A stretch of DNA of 7,861 nucleotides from Smithella sp. UBA2180 (GCA_002327415.1 DCVU01000133.1:4437-12297); one strand, 5' to 3'. Shown: positions 1 to 6,622, counted from the first letter of the stretch. The notes: generated by a model from the letters alone, not told the origin. A program made the numbers and translations.

Positions 1-738
1 AGTATTGCCACCAATGGCTATAGAAAAATACCGGAATCCGTCGGATATAAACTGCATATTTCCGTCTGGGGCAATGATGAAACCAGCCTGAAAATCAGAA
101 AAGCTAAAAACCTCTTGAAAAAACAGATTGAGAATTATGAAAACGATCCGCGTGCTGTTTTTGTTTATACCTTTACGCGGGAAAATATAGATGAGGTGAA
201 GGAAGTCGCCGCTGAACTTGTCGCTCACAATTGCAAGCTGACCTTTAATGTTTTTTCCGCACCGGTCGGTTACACGGGAAATCTGCGGCACGATAATGAA
301 TCTTTTGCGCGAACAAGAAAAATGATGATAGAGCTTTTGAAAAAATATCCGCGCAATGTTCTTTTTTCCGTTTATAACGCTGTGGCGCATACTCATCAAA
401 AAGGTTTGCACGATCTTTACGGTTGTTCATATCCCCGTCAGAATCCTTCGCAGGATATCGGATTGGGAAGGTCTTTCCGGCAATACAGGACAGACCTTAA
501 CTGGGACAGGTCGGTTGCGTGCTGCGTGCCTGATACGGATTGCGCAGATTGCCGTCATTATGCCGCTGGTTCTGCAGTTGTTACGGCGCGTCTTTACCGT
601 CATGTAGATAGTATGGATACTTTTAAATCCTGGCTGGATTATGTGGATACCTATCTGGCGGTTTGGGTAATGGGTTATGAGAAGGGCGAAAATCTTTGCG
701 CTAAAATAATAGAACCGCCGTACGCGGCGACAACGTAA
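1..738 (+). CDS. Radical SAM protein, C-terminal part (5' end outside window)
   Basis: The reading frame is open from base 1 to the TAA at 736-738, giving 245 visible residues with no internal stop. An apparent TTG start at 115 is not real, because coding similarity continues upstream of it: residues 3-6 (ATNG) and the following ISVWGN match ATNG and ISLWGN in the next gene. By alignment to that 332-residue paralogue about 100 N-terminal residues are missing, including the expected CxxxCxxC motif that binds the SAM iron-sulfur cluster. The visible part covers the second half of the barrel and a C-terminal cysteine motif, CC-x5-C-x2-C at residues 174, 175, 181 and 184, with a further cysteine at 142. 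The paralogue has the same arrangement, so it may bind an auxiliary cluster. The substrate is unknown. Tandem placement before ketosynthases suggests a role in modifying a lipid or its precursor. The family call is confident, the function is not. Confidence 0.8.
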   Translation, partial: SIATNGYRKIPESVGYKLHISVWGNDETSLKIRKAKNLLKKQIENYENDPRAVFVYTFTRENIDEVKEVAAELVAHNCKLTFNVFSAPVGYTGNLRHDNESFARTRKMMIELLKKYPRNVLFSVYNAVAHTHQKGLHDLYGCSYPRQNPSQDIGLGRSFRQYRTDLNWDRSVACCVPDTDCADCRHYAAGSAVVTARLYRHVDSMDTFKSWLDYVDTYLAVWVMGYEKGENLCAKIIEPPYAATT

Positions 739-746
739 AAAAAGAA

Positions 747-827
747 TGTCATTGCGAAACGACCCTTGGTCGTTGTGGCAATCTTGAAGAAAAGATTTCT
801 CCCCGGCATTGCCGGGTCGAAATGACA
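747..827. repeat. Small palindromic intergenic repeat with 11-base inverted ends
   Basis: The ends are TGTCATTGCGA (747-757) and TCGAAATGACA (817-827), inverted copies with one mismatch. Inside are two perfect hairpins: AACGACC/GGTCGTT (758-764 with 768-774) and CCCGGC/GCCGGG (802-807 with 811-816), each with a 3-base loop. The GTCATTGCGA...GGCAATCTT style is typical of non-coding palindromic repeats dispersed in many bacterial genomes. No target-site duplication is evident. It fills almost the whole gap between the two radical SAM genes and supplies an ATG at 822 that can be mistaken for the start of the next gene. Confidence 0.75.
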
Positions 828-845
828 AAAGATGAGGCAGTATTA

Positions 846-1844
846 ATGAACACAGTCAGTTCCCTGCTTAATAAAGAATGGCACGAAAGATACAGGAAAA
901 TATCCAGTCTTAATATCCGCAGTTCCATATACGATATAACTAATCGCTGCAATTTGCGCTGCAAGGGTTGTTTTTTCTTTTCTTCGGGAGAGCATCAGGC
1001 TGCAATCGAAGAAATGGATATCAAAAAGTGGGAAGATTTTCTTGACCGCGAAAAAGAGCGCGGAGTAAATCTGGCGATCTTAATCGGCGGCGAGCCGACT
1101 CTCTGCATGGATCGCGTCGAGGCTTTCTACAAACGCCTGCCCACGTATTGCGCCACCAACGGTCTGATTAAGATTCCCCGCGATAAATTCCCCGATATGA
1201 TGGTGGGAATATCACTCTGGGGTAACGGTGAAGACGAGAAGGTGCTCCGCGGGCGCGATACCTTTGCCATCTCCAGCAAGAATTATGAAGGTGACGCCTA
1301 CACCTATTATCTTTATACGATAACACCGCGGCAGTTAGGAAAGACTGAGCCAGTGATTAAAAGAATTGCCGATGTCGGATTGAAAGTACATTTGCAGCTT
1401 TTATCGAATGATGAAGGCATTGACGGCTTTTCGTGGCGCGAAGGCGAGCTCAAAGATCTGCGCTTTGAAATGGATGAAATGCTCGATCATTATCCGCGTA
1501 CGGTAATTTCCTGCAAATACTATCATGAAGTAATTACCACGGGAAAAATGATGGGAAGGAGCTTTGGCTGGAACGAATGCCCTTCTGTTACTGAATCGCT
1601 GGACAACAGAAAAAACCGTCCCCGTCGTTTAATACATTTTTCCCGTTGGGCTTCCGATTTAAAAACAGTTCATCGCTGCTGCACATCGGCAACACGCGAT
1701 TGTTCCACTTGCAAGGACGGCGCGGCGCACATGAGCTGGGTCATGGTCAACAAACGTGAACATTTGAAATCCACCAAAGATTTGCAAAATTGGATTGAAG
1801 TTTATGAAATGTTTGCCAAATTGTACCACTTTATTCCTTGGTAA
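846..1844 (+). CDS. Radical SAM protein, complete, with C-terminal cysteine motif
   Basis: This is a 332-residue protein. The CxxxCxxC motif (CNLRCKGC, cysteines 35, 39 and 42) binds the [4Fe-4S] cluster that reductively cleaves SAM to the 5'-deoxyadenosyl radical, and GGEP at 81-84 is the usual SAM-binding segment. Cysteines 278, 279, 286 and 289 form CC-x6-C-x2-C, which with cysteine 245 may hold an auxiliary cluster. The protein is soluble, with no signal peptide. The ATG at 846 is preferred: GAGG at 834-837 lies 8 bases upstream, whereas the longer start at 822 has no ribosome binding site and lies inside the repeat at 747-827. It is a clear paralogue of the truncated gene before it. The reaction is unknown; relatives modify peptides, lipids and cofactors. 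Ketosynthase, dehydratase and PlsY genes downstream point to an acyl or polyketide-derived substrate, which is inference. Confidence 0.85.
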   Translation: MNTVSSLLNKEWHERYRKISSLNIRSSIYDITNRCNLRCKGCFFFSSGEHQAAIEEMDIKKWEDFLDREKERGVNLAILIGGEPTLCMDRVEAFYKRLPTYCATNGLIKIPRDKFPDMMVGISLWGNGEDEKVLRGRDTFAISSKNYEGDAYTYYLYTITPRQLGKTEPVIKRIADVGLKVHLQLLSNDEGIDGFSWREGELKDLRFEMDEMLDHYPRTVISCKYYHEVITTGKMMGRSFGWNECPSVTESLDNRKNRPRRLIHFSRWASDLKTVHRCCTSATRDCSTCKDGAAHMSWVMVNKREHLKSTKDLQNWIEVYEMFAKLYHFIPW

Positions 1845-1849
1845 TATCC

Positions 1850-1862
1850 ATCAAATTTTGAT
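1850..1862. promoter_or_regulatory. Perfect 13-base dyad in gap before the ketosynthases
   Basis: ATCAAATTTTGAT is an inverted repeat of ATCAAA around a single central T, six bases after the radical SAM stop codon. A one-base loop makes an RNA hairpin unlikely, so if it is functional it would be a protein-binding operator. I found no convincing sigma-70 promoter in the 90-base gap at 1845-1934. It could also be chance in AT-rich DNA. Confidence 0.25.
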
Positions 1863-1934
1863 ATAGAAACACTCGTAATCTTCTCGGCCTTCTCTGTTCC
1901 GCGGGAGATTCCTAATTATTTTAAAGGATAAATA

Positions 1935-3185
1935 ATGAGTTTCAAAAAAACCTTAATATTAGGTTGTGATGCGGTGTCGTCTTTGGGTACGGATTTGGAT
2001 ACACAATGGCAGAGAGCTGTTGCGGGTAATTGCGGTATAGGAAAACTGACCAGATTTCCTCTTAGCGAAAATTTCCCGGTACGTGTAGCCGGTGAAGTTG
2101 CGGAAATTGATTCTCGTCCGTATCCTTTTTTACAGCCCAGGGATTTGGCGCACTGGACTTCGCCAATTTTCAAATACGCTCTCCTGGTTGTTCATCGTGC
2201 TCTGGAAAAAAGCGGGATCGCAATTACGAAAGAAATCGCGCCACGGGTGGCGATTACTTTCAGCACAGCGGTTGGTGGTTTGGATGCAGTTTTACAGGCT
2301 GATCGTCTGATGATCGCGGATGGGAAAATGCCCCATCCTTTTACCAATCCCAATTCCTGCATTAATATGGTGGGCGGTAAGGTTTCCATTCTTACGGGAG
2401 CGACGGGACCGATCTGTTCGACGATAACGGCTTGCGCTACGGGAATTACTTCGCTTATAATCGGTGAATTGCTTCTGCAAAGAAATATGGCGGATGTGGT
2501 TATCGGCGGAGCTGTGGATTTTCCTCTGGTTGAGCCGATAGTTGCGGGATTTGCCACGATGAATGGCGCTTACCGTCCGAAAGAAGGTCAGCCCGAAGAG
2601 TTGCCGGAAAAGACCAGCCGGCCTTTTTCCATCAACCGGCGCGGCTTTGTAGTTTCCGAAGGAGCGGGTTGTATTATTATGGCAACTGATGAATTCGCGA
2701 AAGCTCACGGGCTCAAATCAAAAATAGAAATGGCCGGATGGGCAATGACATCGGATGCCAGTCATTTTGTTTCACCCAATCTGACAACTGTGCAAAGATG
2801 CATTGAGGAGACCATTGCTAATTCCGGATTGCAGCCGGAAGACATTGACGCGGTCAACGCGCACGCAACCTCTACAAAAATAGGCGATAAAGTGGAGGCC
2901 GATGCCCTGCACAATATTTTCGGCAGTAAAATGCCTCCCGTATCGGCGAACAAATCACAGCTTGGCCACGCGATGGGCGCGTCTAGCGCCATTGAAGCAA
3001 TACTGGCGATGGAAGGAATGATGAAAGAAACATTGCTGCCGACTATTAATTATGTCCCAGATAAGGAAATTGAAATAGATTGTGTCGCTGAGGGTGCGAG
3101 AAAATTAAAGCAGGAGTTTGTGTTGAAAAACGCGTTTGGTTTCGGCGGATGTAATTCCTGTCTGATTTTGCGCAGTATTGCTTAG
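1935..3185 (+). CDS. FabF-type beta-ketoacyl synthase 1
   Basis: A 416-residue condensing enzyme of the thiolase fold, close to the roughly 412 residues of FabF. It would catalyse decarboxylative Claisen condensation of an acyl primer with a malonyl unit carried on acyl carrier protein. The Cys-His-His set is complete: Cys167 in TACATG, His310 in NAHATST and His345 in NKSQLGH, with Lys340 beside it. The C-terminal FGFGG loop is at 401-405. Two departures from consensus stand out: alanine replaces glycine in the usual NAHGTST, and cysteines follow the FGFGG loop. The ATG at 1935 is supported by AAAGGA at 1923-1928. It leads a tight cluster, with the next ketosynthase only 15 bases away. A separate paralogue with its own dehydratase and thioesterase argues for a specialised pathway rather than housekeeping FabF. 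The family is certain, the substrate unknown. Confidence 0.92.
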   Translation: MSFKKTLILGCDAVSSLGTDLDTQWQRAVAGNCGIGKLTRFPLSENFPVRVAGEVAEIDSRPYPFLQPRDLAHWTSPIFKYALLVVHRALEKSGIAITKEIAPRVAITFSTAVGGLDAVLQADRLMIADGKMPHPFTNPNSCINMVGGKVSILTGATGPICSTITACATGITSLIIGELLLQRNMADVVIGGAVDFPLVEPIVAGFATMNGAYRPKEGQPEELPEKTSRPFSINRRGFVVSEGAGCIIMATDEFAKAHGLKSKIEMAGWAMTSDASHFVSPNLTTVQRCIEETIANSGLQPEDIDAVNAHATSTKIGDKVEADALHNIFGSKMPPVSANKSQLGHAMGASSAIEAILAMEGMMKETLLPTINYVPDKEIEIDCVAEGARKLKQEFVLKNAFGFGGCNSCLILRSIA

Positions 3186-3200
3186 GATAAATTGTAAATT

Positions 3201-4466
3201 ATGAAAGCTCCGAAAAACAGAAAAGTTTTTGTCGTCGGTTATGGTGCGGCCACTCCGCTGGGAAGCACGTTTGAAAAAACGTGGAAAAGAGCGATTAAAG
3301 GTGAGGCAGGTTTTCGCAAAGTAACCCGCTGTAAAGTCGAATCCGCCTGCGATATAGTCGGAGAAATACCGGACTGGTATCCGCTGGAACTTGATTTTAC
3401 CGACGCGAAGGAAGTATACAACTGGAACGCGGCTTTTGTTATTTTGACAATGGCTGTATGCAAGGAAGCACTGCAGAATTCCGGTATTGAAGTTGACGCC
3501 CAGATTGCTCCGCGAATGGCCTGCCTTATCGGTTCGGCTCTCAATGGTTCTGATGCTTTTCGCGTCGCCGTGCATGATCTGGAACGTCGCGGACCGCTTC
3601 GGGTCAGTCCATATCTGCTGCCAAATTTATGCGCGAATCTTCCCTCCGGCAAAGCCGGAATACTTTTGAAATTTACCGGGCCGATTTTTTCGCCGCAGGG
3701 CGCCTGCGCTTCGGGTAACCACGCGATCGGCATTGGAGCGAGAATGATCAGAGACGGTGATTGCGATTTTGTTCTGGCCGGCGGTGCCGACACTCCCATC
3801 TTACCAGAGCTGATTCATGGCTTTGCCAATATGAACGCCACAATCAAGGTTAATCCTAATGATCGCGCTTATGATAATCCGGCGCTGGCCTCGCGGCCTT
3901 TCAGTGTTGACCGCAAGGGTTTTGTTCTTTCGGAAGGCGCGGGCGTTGTTGTCCTGGCGGCGGATGAAGTAATCAAAGCATACGGGCTTAAACCCAGAGC
4001 AGAAGTTCTGGGTATCGGGTGGACGTCGGATGCTCATCATTATACCAGCCCTAATGCCACGACAATTATACGAGCGCTAAGGGAAACAATTGAGGATGCT
4101 GATTTAAAGCCGGAAGATATCCAATATATCAACGCGCACGGCACTTCCACGCCCAAAGGCGACAGTGCGGAAGTAAAATGTCTACGGGAAGTGTTTGGCA
4201 GGAAAATAGAAAAAATTCCCGTATCATCAAATAAGTCCCAGCTGGGACACACACTTGGCGCGACCGCGGCCATCGAAGCGGCTCTGACGATCGAAGGAAT
4301 GAAGAAAGGAATCATACTGCCCACGATCAACAATATGCCGGATCCTGATTTCGCCGATATCGATGTCGTGCCCAATGAAGCACGCAAACAGAAATTCGAA
4401 ATCGCTCTTTCCAACGCTTTTGGTTTCGGTGGAACGAACTGTTGTGTCATTTTCAGAGGAGTGTAG
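3201..4466 (+). CDS. FabF-type beta-ketoacyl synthase 2
   Basis: A 421-residue paralogue of the preceding ketosynthase. The triad is intact: Cys169 in GACASG, His313 in NAHGTST and His350 in NKSQLGH, with Lys345. The C-terminal FGFGGTN loop is at 407-413. Because the active-site cysteine is retained, this is not a chain-length factor of the type II polyketide kind, where that cysteine is normally replaced. The two synthases may handle different chain lengths or primers, or may form a heterodimer. The ATG at 3201 is the only sensible start, since an upstream TTG at 3192 is followed at once by a stop. The nearest ribosome binding site, AGGA at 3184-3187, overlaps the stop of the previous gene and lies a rather long 13 bases away, so translation may depend on coupling. 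The hotdog gene starts 2 bases after the stop. Confidence 0.92.
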   Translation: MKAPKNRKVFVVGYGAATPLGSTFEKTWKRAIKGEAGFRKVTRCKVESACDIVGEIPDWYPLELDFTDAKEVYNWNAAFVILTMAVCKEALQNSGIEVDAQIAPRMACLIGSALNGSDAFRVAVHDLERRGPLRVSPYLLPNLCANLPSGKAGILLKFTGPIFSPQGACASGNHAIGIGARMIRDGDCDFVLAGGADTPILPELIHGFANMNATIKVNPNDRAYDNPALASRPFSVDRKGFVLSEGAGVVVLAADEVIKAYGLKPRAEVLGIGWTSDAHHYTSPNATTIIRALRETIEDADLKPEDIQYINAHGTSTPKGDSAEVKCLREVFGRKIEKIPVSSNKSQLGHTLGATAAIEAALTIEGMKKGIILPTINNMPDPDFADIDVVPNEARKQKFEIALSNAFGFGGTNCCVIFRGV

Positions 4467-4468
4467 AA

Positions 4469-4948
4469 ATGAAACACAAACCATTTAAACCGGAAATATA
4501 CAATAATGATGAGCATTACATGCGCGATCTTACCACCGGTCTTGTGTGGCACCGTTCGATATACAGGGTTTTGTATATCGATACGGATCGCTCGCAGGTG
4601 GTTTATCATTCCAATTATCTGCGTTATTTTGAATTTGGCCGGACATCACTGATGCGCGATATCGCTTATTCCTACAAAGAAATCGAGGAAAGCGGATATG
4701 TTTATCCGATTTTCGATTTAGGCATCAGCTTTTATCAACCCCTGTATTACGATGATCTGATGTATATCCATACGCGGCCGGTGAATCTGGAGCGTGTGCG
4801 TTTGCAGTTTGATTATCTGATAACGCACGCGGAAAAGGGACACATAATCTGTTCTGGTTTTACAAAGCATTGCGCTTTGAATCTATCGGACACTCCCGTA
4901 GCCGTCGATTCAAAAACGGTTCAATTATGGAAATCGTTTCCCGTTTAA
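4469..4948 (+). CDS. Acyl-CoA/ACP thioesterase, 4HBT (YbgC-like) hotdog fold
   Basis: A 159-residue single hotdog domain. The segment at residues 37-54, IDTDRSQVVYHSNYLRYF, matches the 4-hydroxybenzoyl-CoA thioesterase signature (DTDxxGxVYHxxYxxYFE), with the likely catalytic Asp38, the following Asp40 and the YH at 46-47. The usual glycine after the acidic residues is glutamine here. Such enzymes hydrolyse acyl-CoA or acyl-ACP thioesters; in this setting it would release or edit the chain made by the two ketosynthases. The ATG at 4469 is chosen because AGGAG at 4457-4461 lies 7 bases upstream and the previous stop ends 2 bases before it; an earlier TTG at 4442 would overlap the ketosynthase. 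About 25 N-terminal residues precede the hotdog core. The fold is clear, while thioesterase rather than dehydratase activity is inferred. Confidence 0.85.
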   Translation: MKHKPFKPEIYNNDEHYMRDLTTGLVWHRSIYRVLYIDTDRSQVVYHSNYLRYFEFGRTSLMRDIAYSYKEIEESGYVYPIFDLGISFYQPLYYDDLMYIHTRPVNLERVRLQFDYLITHAEKGHIICSGFTKHCALNLSDTPVAVDSKTVQLWKSFPV

Positions 4949-5793
4949 ATCAAAGCCGGCGGTATCGCTGTGATATCGACATCTATCCCTATATGCGGGA
5001 TCACCATTTGGAAGGAAAAGTGATCCTGCCCGCGGTGGAATCCCTTATTGTTCTGGCTCGAGCGGTCAAAACCAATTATCCGCAGGTGGAGATAAGTTAT
5101 TTGAAGAGCGCTGGTTTTCCGCGTTTTCTGCCGATTGCGCCTGATACCACGCGCCAGCCAGTAATCGTTGATTTGAAAAATATGGATGATGGCAGTATTG
5201 ACGCCTCACTTTTAACTTCACTAAAATCAAAAACAGGAACCATAAGTCGTGAAGTCGAACACGCGCGGGCGGAGTTTTGTGTCGCTGGTCCAAAAGAGTT
5301 TTTTATGCCTCCTTTTCGTGTAGTGGATAAACTGAGAGGCGATTGTATCAGCGTGCCTTCAATTACTATCTACCGTGAACTGGTTCCCTTCGGAACGGCT
5401 TACCAAAATATCACTGGTGATTTATCGGTTGCATCCGAGGGTGCACTCGCTTACATTTCGGGCGGAAACCGTGACGCCGATGAAAATCTGCTTGGTTCTC
5501 CTTTTCCTCTGGATGCGATAATGCACGTCGCCTGTGTTTGGGGTCAGCGCTTTGCCGGCATTGTTTCCTTTCCCGTTGGATTTGAAAAAAGAATAATTTA
5601 TCAAAAAACGAAAAAGAGAGAAGAATATCTGGGACGAGTTGTGCCGGTGAGCGTTACTAAGGAGTTGTTGATATTCGACGCGTGGATTTATAAGGATGAC
5701 GTAATGTGTGAATATATCAAAGGCGTCAAGATGAAGGATGTGACGAAAGGGCGGATGAGTCCGCCGGATTGGATTAGAAAAGATAGTGAATAG
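4927..5793 (+). CDS. Polyketide-synthase-type double-hotdog dehydratase
   Basis: The 288-residue length fits the double-hotdog dehydratase domain of polyketide synthases. Key residues are visible. HxxxGxxxxP is at 26-35 (HHLEGKVILP), with His26 as the likely base. An FGTAYQ stretch at 155-160 resembles the linker motif before the second hotdog. LDAIMH at 195-200 matches the DxxxQ/H motif, with Asp196 as the partner acid. It would remove water from a beta-hydroxyacyl thioester to give a trans double bond. A free-standing PKS-type dehydratase, rather than FabZ, next to two ketosynthases is a hallmark of specialised chain synthesis such as polyenes. The ATG at 4927 overlaps the thioesterase gene by 22 bases and has no strong ribosome binding site, suggesting translational coupling. 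A TTG at 4870 would lengthen the overlap with residues that fit no dehydratase motif. Substrate and product are unknown. Confidence 0.82.
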   Translation: MEIVSRLNQSRRYRCDIDIYPYMRDHHLEGKVILPAVESLIVLARAVKTNYPQVEISYLKSAGFPRFLPIAPDTTRQPVIVDLKNMDDGSIDASLLTSLKSKTGTISREVEHARAEFCVAGPKEFFMPPFRVVDKLRGDCISVPSITIYRELVPFGTAYQNITGDLSVASEGALAYISGGNRDADENLLGSPFPLDAIMHVACVWGQRFAGIVSFPVGFEKRIIYQKTKKREEYLGRVVPVSVTKELLIFDAWIYKDDVMCEYIKGVKMKDVTKGRMSPPDWIRKDSE

Positions 5794-5912
5794 TGTCCCA
5801 CGGCATTACATGCCTGGGATACCACGGATATCTACGATATCCTCCGCTCATGGCGGGATAGTTCGTCCGGCAAATTTCAATGCGCTGCGCTTTTGAAACT
5901 GGGGACTCACTA
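5791..5912. repeat. Candidate hairpin-rich repeat element with imperfect inverted ends
   Basis: The left end TAGTGTCCCA (5791-5800) and right end TGGGGACTCACTA (5900-5912) are imperfect inverted copies; the outer five bases match exactly. Inside are three foldable segments. TCCCA-GGCA with TGCC-TGGGA (5796-5819) has one bulged C. GGATATC/GATATCC (5826-5832 with 5836-5842) is perfect. TTTCAA/TTGAAA (5875-5880 with 5893-5898) flanks a GC-rich core. The dehydratase stop codon TAG lies in the left end. The segment fills most of the gap before PlsY. No U-tract follows the first hairpin, so a standard terminator is unlikely. Its repetitive nature is inferred from structure alone. Confidence 0.45.
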
Positions 5913-5923
5913 ATTCGCTCTAA

Positions 5924-5933
5924 GACTATAGTC
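5924..5933. promoter_or_regulatory. 10-base perfect palindrome beside the plsY ribosome binding site
   Basis: GACTATAGTC is a perfect palindrome directly adjoining AAGG (5934-5937), the ribosome binding site of the PlsY gene. It could be an operator or part of a structure that affects translation. At this length chance is also a fair explanation. I found no clear promoter hexamers with normal spacing in 5794-5945. Confidence 0.2.
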
Positions 5934-5945
5934 AAGGCTCATTAA

Positions 5946-6530
5946 ATGGGAAAAACATTTTTAATTTATCTTTTCGCTTATCTTGCCGGTTCGGTAAATT
6001 TCGCTATAATATTTTTTAGACTAACCGGCCGGGGGGATCCTCGTTTGAGTTTCAGCGGCAACGCCGGAACAACAAATGTTTACCGTCAGGCGGGAATTTT
6101 ATGTGCGGCAGTTGTTTTTTTGCTGGATATTGGACGTGCTATAGCTGTCGCGGCTATAGCGATTTATTTTTTAGAAAAAAATATGCTTCCGTGGGTGGGT
6201 TTTTTTCTTGTTTTGGGAAACAGCTTCCCATGTTTTCATGGTTTTCGCGGCGGCAAGGGAGTGGCTAACTATTTAGGCTTTACATTCCTTGTTGCTCCTT
6301 TGGCGGCTCTTGCTTCGACGGTAATCTGGCTTGTTGTTTACGGAATTGTCCGGATTACTTTTATCGCTTCATTATTTATGGTTTTTATTCTGGCGTGCGG
6401 ACAGGCTTTAATTCTTCACTGGCAATTCGGTGCAGTATTAGGCGCGCTGGCGACTTCTCTGCTAATCTTATTCAATCACAGAAAAAATATTATCAACTAC
6501 CGGAAAATAACAGAGGAAAGCTCCGAGTGA
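5946..6530 (+). CDS. plsY: PlsY-type acyl-phosphate:glycerol-3-phosphate acyltransferase
   Basis: A 194-residue, very hydrophobic protein with about five to seven membrane segments, the right size for PlsY. This integral membrane enzyme moves an acyl group from acyl-phosphate to position 1 of glycerol-3-phosphate, the first step of phospholipid synthesis. All three family motifs are present but partly altered: SGNAGTTN (residues 37-44; usual form SGNPGATN), GNSFPCFHGFRGGKGVAN (91-108), and HRKNIINYR near the C terminus. The N-terminal GSVNF replaces the more common GSIPF. The start at 5946 has AAGG 8 bases upstream. The gene follows the dehydratase on the same strand after a 152-base hairpin-rich gap, so co-transcription is plausible but not assured. 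Whether it is the cell's only PlsY or a dedicated paralogue for unusual acyl chains cannot be told from this window. The altered motifs slightly favour a specialised copy. Confidence 0.85.
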   Translation: MGKTFLIYLFAYLAGSVNFAIIFFRLTGRGDPRLSFSGNAGTTNVYRQAGILCAAVVFLLDIGRAIAVAAIAIYFLEKNMLPWVGFFLVLGNSFPCFHGFRGGKGVANYLGFTFLVAPLAALASTVIWLVVYGIVRITFIASLFMVFILACGQALILHWQFGAVLGALATSLLILFNHRKNIINYRKITEESSE

Positions 6531-6547
6531 TCTCTCTCATTTTCTAT

Positions 6548-6582
6548 AGGGATTGAAAGCCTTTACAAATTTTGCAATCCTT
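6548..6582. terminator. Candidate bidirectional hairpin between convergent genes
   Basis: On the plus-strand RNA, 6548-6558 can pair with 6571-6582 as an 11-base-pair stem with one G-U pair, one bulged G at 6574 and a 12-base loop. The core is GGATTG with CAATCC. The minus-strand transcript can form a similar stem. It sits in the 92-base gap between the ends of the PlsY and kinase genes, where terminators are expected. There is no clear U-tract on either side, so intrinsic termination would be weak. Confidence 0.3.
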
Positions 6583-6622
6583 CAAAGAGTTCAAATGGTG
6601 ATCCTCTGCGCAGTAATTCCTA

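Noticed and set aside
427..828. Antisense reading frame (133 codons) across the end of the first radical SAM gene and the repeat
   Set aside because: It runs through a coding region and a palindromic repeat. The composition is arginine-rich noise with no motif.
822..845. Upstream ATG start for the second radical SAM gene
   Set aside because: It lies inside the repeat end and has no ribosome binding site; the ATG at 846 has GAGG at good spacing.
1821..1847. Possible promoter TTGTAC/TAATAT before ketosynthase 1
   Set aside because: The spacer is 15 bases, the -35 box is poor, and it overlaps the end of the radical SAM coding sequence.
3239..3799. Long antisense reading frame (186 codons) opposite ketosynthase 2
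   Set aside because: It lies entirely opposite a gene with intact catalytic motifs, shows no recognisable domain and has no ribosome binding site. It is a shadow of codon bias.
3201..4466. Second ketosynthase as a chain-length factor
   Set aside because: The active-site cysteine (Cys169) and both histidines are present.
4040..4609. Long antisense reading frame (189 codons) across the ketosynthase 2/thioesterase junction
   Set aside because: It spans two well-supported genes on the other strand and has no family features.
5796..5819. Rho-independent terminator after the dehydratase gene
   Set aside because: The stem is good, but no U-tract follows it and further structured sequence continues.
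1..6530. Firm assignment as a ladderane or aryl polyene cluster
   Set aside because: Carrier protein, reductase and other marker genes are not in view and the families present are shared by several pathways. Kept only as a hypothesis.
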